Under the pieces are notes generated by a model. It had not been told where the DNA came from. It was given only the letters and a program-made list of their open reading frames with translations, and ran no database searches. A program made the translations under genes and the position numbers. From Bacteroidales bacterium (GTDB lineage: Bacteria > Bacteroidota > Bacteroidia > Bacteroidales > Muribaculaceae): a DNA stretch of 64,000 nucleotides. Where the stretch lies: the NCBI GenBank assembly GCA_030524805.1, contig JAUNFY010000001.1:62001-126000 (forward strand), read 5' to 3'. Below are positions 34,653 to 44,447 of this stretch, piece by piece (the stretch's first letter is position 1; each line of letters opens with the position of its first letter).

Positions 34653-36068
34653 ATGAAACCCTTCATGGACGAAAACTTTCTGTTGCAGACTGAGACTGCG
34701 CAGAAACTCTATCACGAGCATGCGGCTAAAATGCCCATCATCGACTATCACTGCCATCTGATCCCCAAGATGGTGGCCGACGACCACAGATTCTCTTCCA
34801 TCACTGAAATCTGGCTTGGCGGTGACCACTACAAGTGGCGCGCAATGCGCAGCAACGGTGTGGAAGAGCGTTTCTGCACCGGCAAAGACACTTCCGACTG
34901 GGAGAAATTCCAGAAATGGGCAGAAACTGTTCCCTATACTTTCAGAAATCCTCTTTATCATTGGACTCACCTCGAGCTCAAGACTGCTTTCGGAATCGAC
35001 AAACTCCTCAATCCCGAAACAGCAAAGGAAATCTTCGACGAGTGCAACGATAAGCTCCGCAATGATCCCAACATGACAGCTCGTGGTCTGATGCGCCGCT
35101 ACAATGTGGAGACAGTCTGCACCACTGATGACCCCGCTGATTCGCTCGAATATCACAAGCAGGTGAAAGACAGCGGCTTTGAAATCAAGATGCTTCCCAC
35201 ATGGCGTCCTGACAAGGCAATGGCCATCGACAAACCGGCTGAATACCGCGAATATATGGCCAAACTCGGCGAGGCTGCCGGCATCGAGATCCGCACATTC
35301 AATGATCTCGTCGACGCTCTTCAGAAGCGTCATGACTTCTTCGAGGAAATGGGCTGTCGTCTTTCCGACCACGGCATCGAGGAATTCTATGCTGAAGAAT
35401 ACACACAGCCGGAGATCGACGCAATGTTTGCCAAAGTGATGAACGGCGGCGAACTAACTCCTGAGGAAGTCGACAAGTTCAAGAGCGCGATGATGATAGT
35501 ATTCGCCGAGATGGACTATGAGAGTGGCTGGACACAGCAGTTCCACTATGGCGCTATCCGCGACAACAACTCCAAGATGTTCAAGCTTCTCGGCCCCGAC
35601 ACCGGTTTCGATTCAATCGGAGAATTCAACACTGCCAAGAAGTGTTCGAAATATCTCGACAAGCTCAACAGCCGCGGCAAACTGGCCAAGACAATCCTCT
35701 ATAACCTCAACCCCTGCGCCAACGAAGTGATGGCTACCATGCTCGGCAACTTCCAGGACGGAAGCGTGGCCGGAAAGATCCAGCTCGGCTCAGGATGGTG
35801 GTTCCTCGATCAGAAGGATGGCATGCAGAAGCAGATGAATGCTCTCTCGCTCCTCGGTCTGCTCAGCCGCTTCGTAGGTATGCTCACCGACAGCCGTTCC
35901 TTCCTTTCATATCCGCGCCACGAGTATTTCCGCCGCACACTCTGCAACCTCGTGGGCAACGATATCGAAAACGGAGAAATCCCCTACACCGGCTATGAAG
36001 AAAAACGTGTCAATCAGATGATTGAGGATATCTGCTACAACAACGCTAAAAACTACTTCAAGTTCTGA
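34653..36068 (+). CDS. uxaC: Glucuronate/galacturonate isomerase
   Basis: This 471-residue enzyme of the amidohydrolase-related fold converts D-galacturonate to D-tagaturonate (and D-glucuronate to D-fructuronate). The metal-binding IIDYHCHLIP near the N-terminus, EIWLGGDHYKWRAMRSNGV, RYNVETVCTTDDP, FHYGAIRDNNS and SGWWFLDQKDGMQKQMNAL are diagnostic of UxaC. It lies in frame with the reductase, dehydratase and the transporter gene two bases downstream. This completes the galacturonate branch to 2-keto-3-deoxygluconate; the glucuronate branch (UxuA, UxuB) is not in view. Confidence 0.96.
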   Translation: MKPFMDENFLLQTETAQKLYHEHAAKMPIIDYHCHLIPKMVADDHRFSSITEIWLGGDHYKWRAMRSNGVEERFCTGKDTSDWEKFQKWAETVPYTFRNPLYHWTHLELKTAFGIDKLLNPETAKEIFDECNDKLRNDPNMTARGLMRRYNVETVCTTDDPADSLEYHKQVKDSGFEIKMLPTWRPDKAMAIDKPAEYREYMAKLGEAAGIEIRTFNDLVDALQKRHDFFEEMGCRLSDHGIEEFYAEEYTQPEIDAMFAKVMNGGELTPEEVDKFKSAMMIVFAEMDYESGWTQQFHYGAIRDNNSKMFKLLGPDTGFDSIGEFNTAKKCSKYLDKLNSRGKLAKTILYNLNPCANEVMATMLGNFQDGSVAGKIQLGSGWWFLDQKDGMQKQMNALSLLGLLSRFVGMLTDSRSFLSYPRHEYFRRTLCNLVGNDIENGEIPYTGYEEKRVNQMIEDICYNNAKNYFKF

Positions 36069-36070
36069 TC

Positions 36071-37591
36071 ATGGCTGCTACTTCAAGTTTATCACAGGCA
36101 AACCAGAAGATGACAAATTTCAGGTGGACCATCTGCGCGCTTCTATTTCTTGCCACTACGGTCAACTATATGGACCGGCAGGTGCTTTCGCTCACTTGGA
36201 AAGAGTTTATCGCTCCTGAGTTTCACTGGACTGATGCCAACTATGGTCTCATCACTGCTGTTTTCTCAATAGTTTATGCTGTAGCCAACCTTATCGCCGG
36301 TCGTTTCATCGACTGGATGGGTACTAAGAAAGGCTACCTCTGGGCAATCGGTGTCTGGTCGGCAGGTGCATGTCTGCATGCTCTTTGCGGCATCGGCACG
36401 GAGAGTTACTTCAAATGGTTTGAAGGCGTCGACATGCAAAGCGCCCACGCTTTGGTGGAGGCAACCGGCGACATAGCTGTGGCTATCGCCACAGTGTCGG
36501 TATGGTTCTTCCTCGCTGCGCGCACAATCCTCGCCCTTGGTGAGGCCGGAAACTTCCCCGCCGCCATCAAGGTTACAGCCGAATACTTCCCCAAACGCGA
36601 CCGCGCTTACGCAACCTCAATCTTCAATGCAGGTTCAGCTGTAGGTGCACTCATCGCTCCTTTCACCATCGGCCCGCTCGCTTCGTTCTTCCAGAAACTT
36701 GGATGGGGCAACGGTTGGGAAATGGCGTTCATCATCATCGGTGCCCTCGGCTTCGTATGGATGGGATTCTGGATTTTCCTTTATAAGGAACCTGCCAAGA
36801 ACCCCCATGTCAATGCTGCCGAACTTGCATATATCGAGCAGGATGATGACGCAGCCGATGAGACAGCTGAGCAAAAAGCTGAAATCGAAGATAGCGAGAC
36901 TGCCACTATCCCATTCTGGCGATGCTTCATGTATCCGCAGACTTGGGCGGTATTCTTCGGCAAGTTCCTCACCGACGGTGTGTGGTGGTTCTTCCTTTTC
37001 TGGACTCCTGCCTATATCACCGACGTCTTCAAGCTTTCCACTTCATACGGCGAAGGTATGCTGATGATCTTTGTGCTGTACCTCATCACAATGCTCTCGA
37101 TCTACGGCGGTAAACTTCCTTCTATTTTCATCGACCGCGCAGCAAAGAGAGGTGTTACGATCGATCCCTACAAGGCTCGAATGAAAGCGATGTTCATCTT
37201 CGCGTTGTTCCCGCTGCTTGCCCTTCTCGCGCAGCCCCTCAGCTCCGTATCGATCTGGATGCCGATCATCATCATCGGTATCGCCGGTGCAGCACACCAG
37301 TCGTGGAGTGCCAACATCTACTCCGTTGTAGGCGACATGTTCCCCAAGAGCACTATTGCCACCATCATCGGTATAGGCGGCATGGCAGGTGGTATCGGTT
37401 CATTCCTCATCAACCTTTGCTCCGGCACGCTCTTCGACTATGCGGCCCAGACCAATATGTCGTTCATGAGCTTTGAAGGCAAACCCGCAGGTTACTTCAT
37501 TGTATTCTGCATCTGCGGTGTTGCTTACCTTCTCGGCTGGTGCATAATGAAACTTCTCGTGCCCCGCTACAAAAAGATCGAAGTAGCTTAA
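36071..37591 (+). CDS. MFS hexuronate transporter (ExuT-like)
   Basis: This 506-residue membrane protein has about 12 hydrophobic segments and the MFS signature RFIDWMGTKKGYLWAIG between segments 2 and 3. NYMDRQVLSLTWKEF near the N-terminus, LALGEAGNFPAAIKVTAEYF and the central acidic loop with EQDDDAADETAEQKAE are typical of the anion:cation symporter branch that takes up galacturonate and glucuronate. The start codon follows the uxaC stop by two bases, so it is translated with that operon. It probably brings monomeric uronates released by the periplasmic enzymes into the cytoplasm. Confidence 0.92.
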   Translation: MAATSSLSQANQKMTNFRWTICALLFLATTVNYMDRQVLSLTWKEFIAPEFHWTDANYGLITAVFSIVYAVANLIAGRFIDWMGTKKGYLWAIGVWSAGACLHALCGIGTESYFKWFEGVDMQSAHALVEATGDIAVAIATVSVWFFLAARTILALGEAGNFPAAIKVTAEYFPKRDRAYATSIFNAGSAVGALIAPFTIGPLASFFQKLGWGNGWEMAFIIIGALGFVWMGFWIFLYKEPAKNPHVNAAELAYIEQDDDAADETAEQKAEIEDSETATIPFWRCFMYPQTWAVFFGKFLTDGVWWFFLFWTPAYITDVFKLSTSYGEGMLMIFVLYLITMLSIYGGKLPSIFIDRAAKRGVTIDPYKARMKAMFIFALFPLLALLAQPLSSVSIWMPIIIIGIAGAAHQSWSANIYSVVGDMFPKSTIATIIGIGGMAGGIGSFLINLCSGTLFDYAAQTNMSFMSFEGKPAGYFIVFCICGVAYLLGWCIMKLLVPRYKKIEVA

Positions 37592-37616
37592 TCTTCCACT
37601 ACATGATGTTACAGTA

Positions 37617-39722
37617 ATGAAAAAAACTGCAATATTTTTACTCGCGCTGGCAGCCTTGCTGCCAACGCGAGTTGTTGCCCAGGAAAAGACCGACACCATC
37701 ACTATATGGATGGCCGGCGATTCCACCATGGCCAACAAACCGATAGATGATGAAAAGCAGGAACGAGGCTGGGGTCAGATGCTCGGAATGATGCTTAAGG
37801 GTCCGGTAAAGGTCTCGAATCATGCCGTCAATGGCCGTAGCACCAAGAGTTTCATCGACGAAGGCCGCTGGGATAAGATGATGGCCGGAGTGAAGAAAGG
37901 TGACTATGTCATCATTCAGTTCGGTCACAACGATGAGAAAATCGACAAACCCGACCGCGGCACCCTTCCCGGATCCACATTCGATGCCAACCTGACCAAA
38001 ATGGTGAAGGATGTCAAGAAGAAAGGAGCCACCCCGATTCTGATGAATTCCATCGTGCGACGCAATTTCCCTTCGCAAAGTGTTGACAACACAAAGGATG
38101 TCAGCGACCAGCCCAAAGAGCAGGCCGGCCCGAAAAACGTAGACCCGCGTCAGGAGGGTGATGTCCTTGTCGATACTCATGGCGATTATCTGCTTTCTCC
38201 ATTCAATGTGGCTAAAAAGCAGAAGGTGACTTTCATCGACCTCAATGCCGGAACCCACAATCTGGTGCAGTATCTTGGTCCAGAAAAATCAAGGTCGCTC
38301 TATATGTGGATTCCAGCAGGAAAATATAAGTTCTGCCCCAAGGGAAAAATCGATAACACACATCTCAACATCTATGGCGCCACTGTCGTGGCACGTATGG
38401 CAGCGGATTCTCTCGCTCGCCGCGTGCCCGAGCTCGCTCAGTATGTCATTCCTCAGGCTGATGCCCGCGAAATGACATATAAGGTGACCGACCTTGCTGT
38501 ATATGCCAACGACAGTACCGCTCTCCAGACAGCCGCCATTCAGAATGTGATCGATATTGCCGAAGCCAATGGCGGCGGCAAGATTGTTTTCCCCGCCGGC
38601 ACTTATCTCACCGGTGCGCTGTTCTTCAAACCCGGCACTCGCCTCGTGCTCGAGAAAGGTGCCAAGATAAAAGGTTCCGACGATATAGAAAACTTCCCCC
38701 TCATTCCCTCTCGCATGGAAGGCAAGAGCATCTACTATTATGCGGCGCTCATCAATGCCTACTATGTGAAAGGATTTGAAATCACCGGTGAAGGTGCTAT
38801 CGATGGAAACGGTCTGAAGTATTGGCGCGACTTCTGGAGCAACCGCGACCGTGCGGTGGCTGCAGGCCGGGAATGGACAAATCTTGAGGCTCATCGTCCG
38901 CGTCTGGTATTCCTCTGGGGTTGCGACGACCTGAAGATTTCAGGCGTGCATCTGCAGAACTCCCCTTTCTGGACCACTCACCTATATAATTGTAACGATG
39001 TGATAATCGAGAATTGCCGCATCACAGCTCCTCGCGACGGCGATGTAAGGGCACCGAGCAGCGATGCCCTCGACCTCGACGCATGCAAGCGCGTAGTGGT
39101 AAGGAACTGTTATCTGAATTGCGACGACGACGGTGTGTGTCTCAAAGGTGGCAAAGGTGTGTATGCCAACAGAACCATGGATAATGGCATCTGCGAAGAC
39201 ATCCTGGTTGAAAACTGCGAGTTCGGACGTAACCTTCACGGCGTGCTCACTCTCGGCAGCGAATGCGTGCATGCAAAAAATGTCACTGTCAGAAACTGCA
39301 AGATTGACATCAATGCCTCCATCCTCCGCCTCAAGATGCGTCCCGACACATATCAGACTTACGAAAATGTCTTGATAGAGAACATCACCGGCACATGTGG
39401 CACAGTGGTCGACATGAAGCCCTGGAAGCAGTTCTTTACTCTTGAGGGAAGCAACGAGCAACCTTACGGTATTGTCCGCAACATCGAGGTCAAGAATCTT
39501 GATGTGAAGTGCAATACATTCTGCCACATCCAGGGTAATCCTGACGACAAGGTCGAAAATTTTGTCTTCGACAATGTCAATGTGGTTGCAAAGGATCCCT
39601 CGCTCACCGTTGTGGCTTATCCTGAGGTTAAGTTCGAAAACTGCACTATGGACGGGAAGCAGTTCTCTCCGCAGGCCGAGCGTCTGAACCTTCCCGAAGA
39701 AAACGAATACGACAAATATTAA
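37617..39722 (+). CDS. Fused CE12 rhamnogalacturonan acetylesterase and GH28 polygalacturonase
   Basis: This 701-residue exported protein joins two catalytic modules. Residues 25-280 form a CE12 SGNH esterase: Ser36 in MAGDSTMA, NGRSTKSF, the GxND-type motif in IIQFGHNDEK, and Asp246/His249 in DNTHLN. Residues 285-690 form a GH28 beta-helix with the acids Asp483, Asp486 and Asp503-505 (SSDALDLD, NCDDDGVCLKG), His541 in NLHGVLTLGSE, and Arg571-Lys573. GH28 enzymes cut galacturonan or rhamnogalacturonan; CE12 removes acetyl esters that block them. The fusion would couple deacetylation with cleavage. It lies 25 bases after the transporter and 6 before the next pectinase gene. Confidence 0.9.
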   Translation: MKKTAIFLLALAALLPTRVVAQEKTDTITIWMAGDSTMANKPIDDEKQERGWGQMLGMMLKGPVKVSNHAVNGRSTKSFIDEGRWDKMMAGVKKGDYVIIQFGHNDEKIDKPDRGTLPGSTFDANLTKMVKDVKKKGATPILMNSIVRRNFPSQSVDNTKDVSDQPKEQAGPKNVDPRQEGDVLVDTHGDYLLSPFNVAKKQKVTFIDLNAGTHNLVQYLGPEKSRSLYMWIPAGKYKFCPKGKIDNTHLNIYGATVVARMAADSLARRVPELAQYVIPQADAREMTYKVTDLAVYANDSTALQTAAIQNVIDIAEANGGGKIVFPAGTYLTGALFFKPGTRLVLEKGAKIKGSDDIENFPLIPSRMEGKSIYYYAALINAYYVKGFEITGEGAIDGNGLKYWRDFWSNRDRAVAAGREWTNLEAHRPRLVFLWGCDDLKISGVHLQNSPFWTTHLYNCNDVIIENCRITAPRDGDVRAPSSDALDLDACKRVVVRNCYLNCDDDGVCLKGGKGVYANRTMDNGICEDILVENCEFGRNLHGVLTLGSECVHAKNVTVRNCKIDINASILRLKMRPDTYQTYENVLIENITGTCGTVVDMKPWKQFFTLEGSNEQPYGIVRNIEVKNLDVKCNTFCHIQGNPDDKVENFVFDNVNVVAKDPSLTVVAYPEVKFENCTMDGKQFSPQAERLNLPEENEYDKY

Positions 39723-39728
39723 TTCATA

Positions 39729-42290
39729 ATGAAAAAAACAATCTTTACAATGCTGGCGGCATGCTTATGCGCCATGTCGGCTCAGGCTGAAGGAATAGCC
39801 GAAAGAGCTCAGAAGGCATGGAGTGAAGTATACCCCCAGGTGGAGGCCAGAATAAAGGCTCCCACATTCCGCGACAAGGATTACAACATCCTTGATTTTG
39901 ACAAAAGCAAAAAGAAAAAAGGAAAGAAAGCTGCTGCTAAAAGCGCAGATTTCCTTTACACCGATATGATCAACTCCGCCATCAAGAAGTGTAATGCCGA
40001 TGGCGGCGGACGTGTGGTGGTGCCTGCCGGTACTTATCTCACCGGTCCGATCCACTTGCTCAGCAACGTCAACCTCCATCTTGAGGAAGGCGCTACTTTG
40101 CTTTTCACTACCGATCTTTCGAAATACTATCCCATGGTGCTCACAAGATGGGAAGGCATGGACTGCTACAACTACTCCCCCATGATCTATGCTTATCGCC
40201 AGGAAAACATCGCGATCACCGGTAAAGGTACCATCGATGGCGGTGCGAGCCGCGACAACTGGTGGGGTATGGTCGGCAACGAGCGTTGGGGATGGAAACC
40301 CGGTCAGGAATCGCAGAGAAAGGGCCGCCGCATCCTTCAGGAATGGAATGAAAGCGGTGTCGATGTTTTCGAACGCCGCATGGGCCAGGGTTATGGCATG
40401 CGAGTGCAGCTCGTAAACCCTGTTGAATGTAAGAATGTGCTTATCGAAGACGTGACAATGCTCCGCTCCGCATTCTGGGTTATGCATCCGCTTCGTTGCG
40501 AGAATGTTACAGTCCGTGGTGTCCATGTTCAGAACGATGGCCCCAACGGCGACGGTTGTGATCCCGAATCGTGCAAGGATGTGCTCATCGAACGATGCTA
40601 TTTCGACACCGGCGACGACTGCATCGCCATCAAGAGCGGTAGAAACCGCGATGGCCTCCGCTGGGCCAAGCCGAGCGAAAACATCATCGTCCGCGACTGC
40701 TATATGAAGAATGGTCACGGCGGTGTGGTTGTAGGTAGCGAGATTTCCGGTGGCTACAAGACTCTTTTCGTTGAAAACTGCAAGATGGACAGCCCTGAAC
40801 TCGACCGCGTGATCCGCATCAAGACCAACCCCTGCCGCGGTGGCGTGGTGGAAGACATCTATGTGCGCAACGTAGAAGTGGGTCAGTGCAAGGAAGCAGT
40901 GCTCAAGATCAATCTTGACTACGAACCCAAGGAGATTTGCAAACGTGCCTATCCCCCCACAGTGCGCAACGTATATCTTGAAAACGTGAATTGCAACGAA
41001 AGCAAATATGGTGTCTACATCGTAGGTCTGCCCGACAAGTGCAATGTCTACGATATCGAGGTGAAGGATTGCAACTTCAACGGCGTGGCCGAAGGCAATA
41101 AGATGACCGGCGAATTCAAGGATATCGTTTTCGATAATCTCAAGATCAATGGCGTGCCTGCTCTCTATGGCAAACCCCTTGCCCAGAAGATGGCCCTCTC
41201 CGAAATCACCAGAATTCCCGAAAGTCAGAAAATCGACGTTTCAGGCGTAAAATGGAGCTATGCAGCTGCCGTTGAGATTGAAGGCATCCTCGCCGCAGCG
41301 AAAGCCTACAACGACACTACTCTCCTCAACTATGCGCTCAACTATGCCGACTTCTTCGTGAATCCCGACGGATCGATAAAGGCGTTCAAGAAGGAAGCTT
41401 ACAACATCGACAACGTGAAAGGCGGCACAGTGCTTCTCGAAGCCCTCGACATAACCGGTGACCAGAAATACCGCATGGCTGCCGACACAATCTACGCTCA
41501 GTTGCTTGAGCAACCCCGCACCAAATCGAAGAATTTCTGGCACAAGAAAATCTATCCCTGGCAGGCATGGCTCGACGGCCTGTACATGGGTCAGCCTTTC
41601 TATGCCGAATACGTAAACCGTTATCTGAACTCCGATCCTAAACTCTGGAACGATATCGCCAATCAGTTCATTACCGTAGGCAAGAAAACCTACGACAAGA
41701 AGACAGGTCTTTACCGCCACGCCTGGGACGAGAAGAAGAAACAGTTCTGGGCCGACAAAAAGACAGGTCAGTCGCAGCATGCCTGGGGTCGCGCTATGGG
41801 TTGGTATTTCTGGGCTCTCACCGATGTGCTCGAGAAGATGCCTGCCGATCATCCGAAACGTGCCGAAATGCTCAAGCTCTACAAGAGCGTGGCCGACGGC
41901 ATCGTGAAATATCAGGATCCCAAGTCCGGCACATGGTATCAGGTGATGGACGAACCGGGCAAGAAAGGCAACTATCTGGAAGCAACCGCTACAGCTATGT
42001 TTGTCTACAACATGCTCCGTGCCGTGCGTCTCGGCCTCCTCGATCAGTCTTATCTTACTCCGGCCAAAAAAGGCTATGAAGGTATGGTAGAGACTTTCAT
42101 CAAGGAAAATCCCGACGGAACCATCTCCCTCACCAACTGCTGTGCTGTTGCCGGCCTCGGTGGTGGAAAAGACCAGCGTCGCAACGGTACGTTTGAATAC
42201 TATCTCAGCGAACCGATCCGCGACAACGACGCCAAAGGTGTCGGTCCTTTCATCCTCGGTAGTCTTGAATACGAAAAACTTTCGAAATGA
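39729..42290 (+). CDS. Fused GH28 galacturonidase and GH105 unsaturated rhamnogalacturonyl hydrolase
   Basis: This 853-residue exported protein (signal peptide ending SAQA) has a GH28 beta-helix at about residues 55-500: DGCDPES (Asp278), DTGDDCIAIKSG (Asp296-297), NGHGGVVVGSE (His330) and RIK (363-365). The C-terminal half, from about 515, is a GH105 six-hairpin domain with IYPWQAWLDGLYMGQPFYAEY read in two parts (catalytic Asp616) and QSQHAWGRAMGWYFWALTD. GH105 removes the unsaturated uronate left by lyases, whereas GH28 acts by hydrolysis, so the protein could process both kinds of end. A lysine-rich linker follows the signal region. The stop overlaps the next start (ATGA). Confidence 0.9.
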   Translation: MKKTIFTMLAACLCAMSAQAEGIAERAQKAWSEVYPQVEARIKAPTFRDKDYNILDFDKSKKKKGKKAAAKSADFLYTDMINSAIKKCNADGGGRVVVPAGTYLTGPIHLLSNVNLHLEEGATLLFTTDLSKYYPMVLTRWEGMDCYNYSPMIYAYRQENIAITGKGTIDGGASRDNWWGMVGNERWGWKPGQESQRKGRRILQEWNESGVDVFERRMGQGYGMRVQLVNPVECKNVLIEDVTMLRSAFWVMHPLRCENVTVRGVHVQNDGPNGDGCDPESCKDVLIERCYFDTGDDCIAIKSGRNRDGLRWAKPSENIIVRDCYMKNGHGGVVVGSEISGGYKTLFVENCKMDSPELDRVIRIKTNPCRGGVVEDIYVRNVEVGQCKEAVLKINLDYEPKEICKRAYPPTVRNVYLENVNCNESKYGVYIVGLPDKCNVYDIEVKDCNFNGVAEGNKMTGEFKDIVFDNLKINGVPALYGKPLAQKMALSEITRIPESQKIDVSGVKWSYAAAVEIEGILAAAKAYNDTTLLNYALNYADFFVNPDGSIKAFKKEAYNIDNVKGGTVLLEALDITGDQKYRMAADTIYAQLLEQPRTKSKNFWHKKIYPWQAWLDGLYMGQPFYAEYVNRYLNSDPKLWNDIANQFITVGKKTYDKKTGLYRHAWDEKKKQFWADKKTGQSQHAWGRAMGWYFWALTDVLEKMPADHPKRAEMLKLYKSVADGIVKYQDPKSGTWYQVMDEPGKKGNYLEATATAMFVYNMLRAVRLGLLDQSYLTPAKKGYEGMVETFIKENPDGTISLTNCCAVAGLGGGKDQRRNGTFEYYLSEPIRDNDAKGVGPFILGSLEYEKLSK

Positions 42291-44419
42291 TGAGATCTTC
42301 ATCCTATAATCTTCTTAACAATGCTATCGTCGCGACGGGAATTCTCGCCGCGACGACAGTAATTGCCGGGTGTGTGGCTTCCGGAGGCAAGATAGACCGG
42401 AAGGCTCTCGTGGAGCGCAATAACCCCCACATCAACGCTGTCGACACAATGGCATCGCTTACTGTCGGCAATGGCGGTTTTGCATTTACAGCCGACGTCA
42501 CCGGTCTGCAGACTTTCCCCGATGTCTATGCAGCAGGTGTTCCCCTCGGCACCATGAGCGATTGGGGATGGCACAGCTATCCTAATACCGACAGCTTGCG
42601 TTTTGAGGATACCCTGCGTGAATATGATTTCGGCAGAGGTAGAAACGAGCTTTACTCAGTCCAGATTAAAGACGACGAAAGGAAGAAAGCCGCATGTGAT
42701 TATTATCGCGTCAATCCTCACCGTCTGCATCTCGGTGCCCTCGGCTTCGAAGGTATCGATGTAAACTCCTTGTCGGGAATTGACCAGACTCTTGACATGT
42801 GGAATGGCGTTATCAATTCCAATTTCTCAACCGACGGCCGAAATGTCTCGGTAAAGACTGCAGTCGATCCTGAATTTGATCTTGTAGCGGCATCTATATC
42901 CGACCCGGCTCGCCATGCGATTTCCCTGCGTCTCCCCTATCCCACCGGTAAACACAGTGATGCGGCCTGCGATTGGAATGCGGATTCTTTGCATACCACT
43001 GATATAGTTCTTTCCGAACCCGGTAAAGCGATAGTGAAGCACACTCTCGATACAACATCTTACTATATCACGCTCAACTGGACAGGCAACACAGTCGCAG
43101 AAAAGTCGGGAGCCAACAGTGTGGTCATCGCCCCTGATGCCGACAAATGGAGCGTGACAGCGCAGTTCACCGAAAATCTCACCGATGGTTCAAATCCTGA
43201 TGCTGCGCAGACTATCGCCGACGCATCCGCTTATTGGCAGAATTTCTGGAATAAGGGTGGTGTGGTTGATTTCAGCGAATGCACCGATCCGAGAGCTGCC
43301 GAGCTTGAGAGAAGAGTCGTGCTCTCGCAGTATCTGCTCGCTACCAACTGCGCCGGAATAACTCCTCCGCAGGAAACAGGTCTCACATATAATTCCTGGT
43401 TCGGCAAGTTCCATCTCGAGATGATATGGTGGCATCAGGCGCAATTCGCCCTTTACGGACATGAAGATCTTCTTGCTCGCACACTTCCGTGGTATGCGAA
43501 AGCTCGTGACAATGCCAAGTCAATCGCCGAGCGACAGGGCTTCGAGGGCGTGAGGTGGATGAAGATGACCGATCCTTCTTCCATCGAAGCTCCTTCAAGT
43601 GTGGGTAGTTTCCTGATATGGCAGCAACCTCATCTTATCTATCTTGCTGAACTCCTTTATCGCGCAAACCCGAATGACAGTGTCCTGAAGAACTACTATC
43701 CCCTTATTGAGGAGACAGCGCAGTTCATGGCCTCGTTTGCCGACCGCGATGAAGCCAACGGAAGATATGTGCTGAAAGGCATAATCCCTGCTCAGGAAAC
43801 CCTTCGTGCTTCAGAAACCGTCAATCCTCCGTTCGAACTCTCTTATTGGCATTTCGGACTCAACACAGCACAGAAATGGAGAGAAAGAATGGGGCTTGAG
43901 AGAAATCAGCAATGGGACGATGTGATTAATGGCCTGTCGCACCTCGCGGCAAAAGATTCGCTCTATCTTGCAGCCGAGACGGCTCCGCAGACATACGAAG
44001 ATGTTCGGTTCACTTCCGACCACATGGCCGTACTCGCCGCGCAAGGTGTTTTGCCCGCCTCTCCTTTGGCAGAGCCTGAGATTCTCAACAACACTTTCGA
44101 CTGGATTTACGACAACTGGAACTGGGACAAGACATGGGGCTGGGACTTCCCCACCACCGCCATGTGTGCCGTGAGAGTCGGCGAACCGGAAAAGGCAATC
44201 AATGCTTTGCTGATGGATAAGCGTACGAATACTTATCTTCCAAATGGCCACAATTATCAAGACGACCGTCTGAGATGCTATCTCCCCGGTAATGGCGGAT
44301 TGCTTACCGCTGTAGCCTTGATGACGGCCGGATGGGATGGTTGTGAGGTTGAAAATCCCGGTTTCCCTAAAGACGGCACATGGAATGTGAAGTGGGAAGG
44401 AATCAAACCTCTTCCGTGA
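42287..44419 (+). CDS. Six-hairpin glycosidase-like lipoprotein (GH65-like)
   Basis: This 710-residue protein has a lipobox (VIAGC) without acidic residues after it, suggesting a periplasm-facing lipoprotein. The N-terminal beta domain contains DTMASLTVGNGGFAFTADV and GLQTFPDVYAAGVPLGT, and the second half is an alpha-barrel with LTYNSWFGKFHLEMIWWHQA, GVRWMKMTDPSS and DKTWGWDFPTTAMCA. This layout resembles GH65 and GH95-type six-hairpin enzymes, and databases often list such proteins as hypothetical. The substrate is unknown. Its placement between pectinases and a DUF4450 gene points to rhamnogalacturonan side chains or oligomers. Translation is coupled to the preceding gene. Confidence 0.65.
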   Translation: MMRSSSYNLLNNAIVATGILAATTVIAGCVASGGKIDRKALVERNNPHINAVDTMASLTVGNGGFAFTADVTGLQTFPDVYAAGVPLGTMSDWGWHSYPNTDSLRFEDTLREYDFGRGRNELYSVQIKDDERKKAACDYYRVNPHRLHLGALGFEGIDVNSLSGIDQTLDMWNGVINSNFSTDGRNVSVKTAVDPEFDLVAASISDPARHAISLRLPYPTGKHSDAACDWNADSLHTTDIVLSEPGKAIVKHTLDTTSYYITLNWTGNTVAEKSGANSVVIAPDADKWSVTAQFTENLTDGSNPDAAQTIADASAYWQNFWNKGGVVDFSECTDPRAAELERRVVLSQYLLATNCAGITPPQETGLTYNSWFGKFHLEMIWWHQAQFALYGHEDLLARTLPWYAKARDNAKSIAERQGFEGVRWMKMTDPSSIEAPSSVGSFLIWQQPHLIYLAELLYRANPNDSVLKNYYPLIEETAQFMASFADRDEANGRYVLKGIIPAQETLRASETVNPPFELSYWHFGLNTAQKWRERMGLERNQQWDDVINGLSHLAAKDSLYLAAETAPQTYEDVRFTSDHMAVLAAQGVLPASPLAEPEILNNTFDWIYDNWNWDKTWGWDFPTTAMCAVRVGEPEKAINALLMDKRTNTYLPNGHNYQDDRLRCYLPGNGGLLTAVALMTAGWDGCEVENPGFPKDGTWNVKWEGIKPLP

Positions 44420-44447
44420 CATTGTATATCAATCTTCAATCGATATC

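Noticed and set aside
39765..40718. 317-codon minus-strand frame within the GH28 region
   Set aside because: Shadow of the same protein; no features of a real gene.
41241..42302. 353-codon minus-strand frame within the GH28-GH105 gene
   Set aside because: Shadow of the GH105 coding region, which shows clear catalytic motifs on the plus strand.
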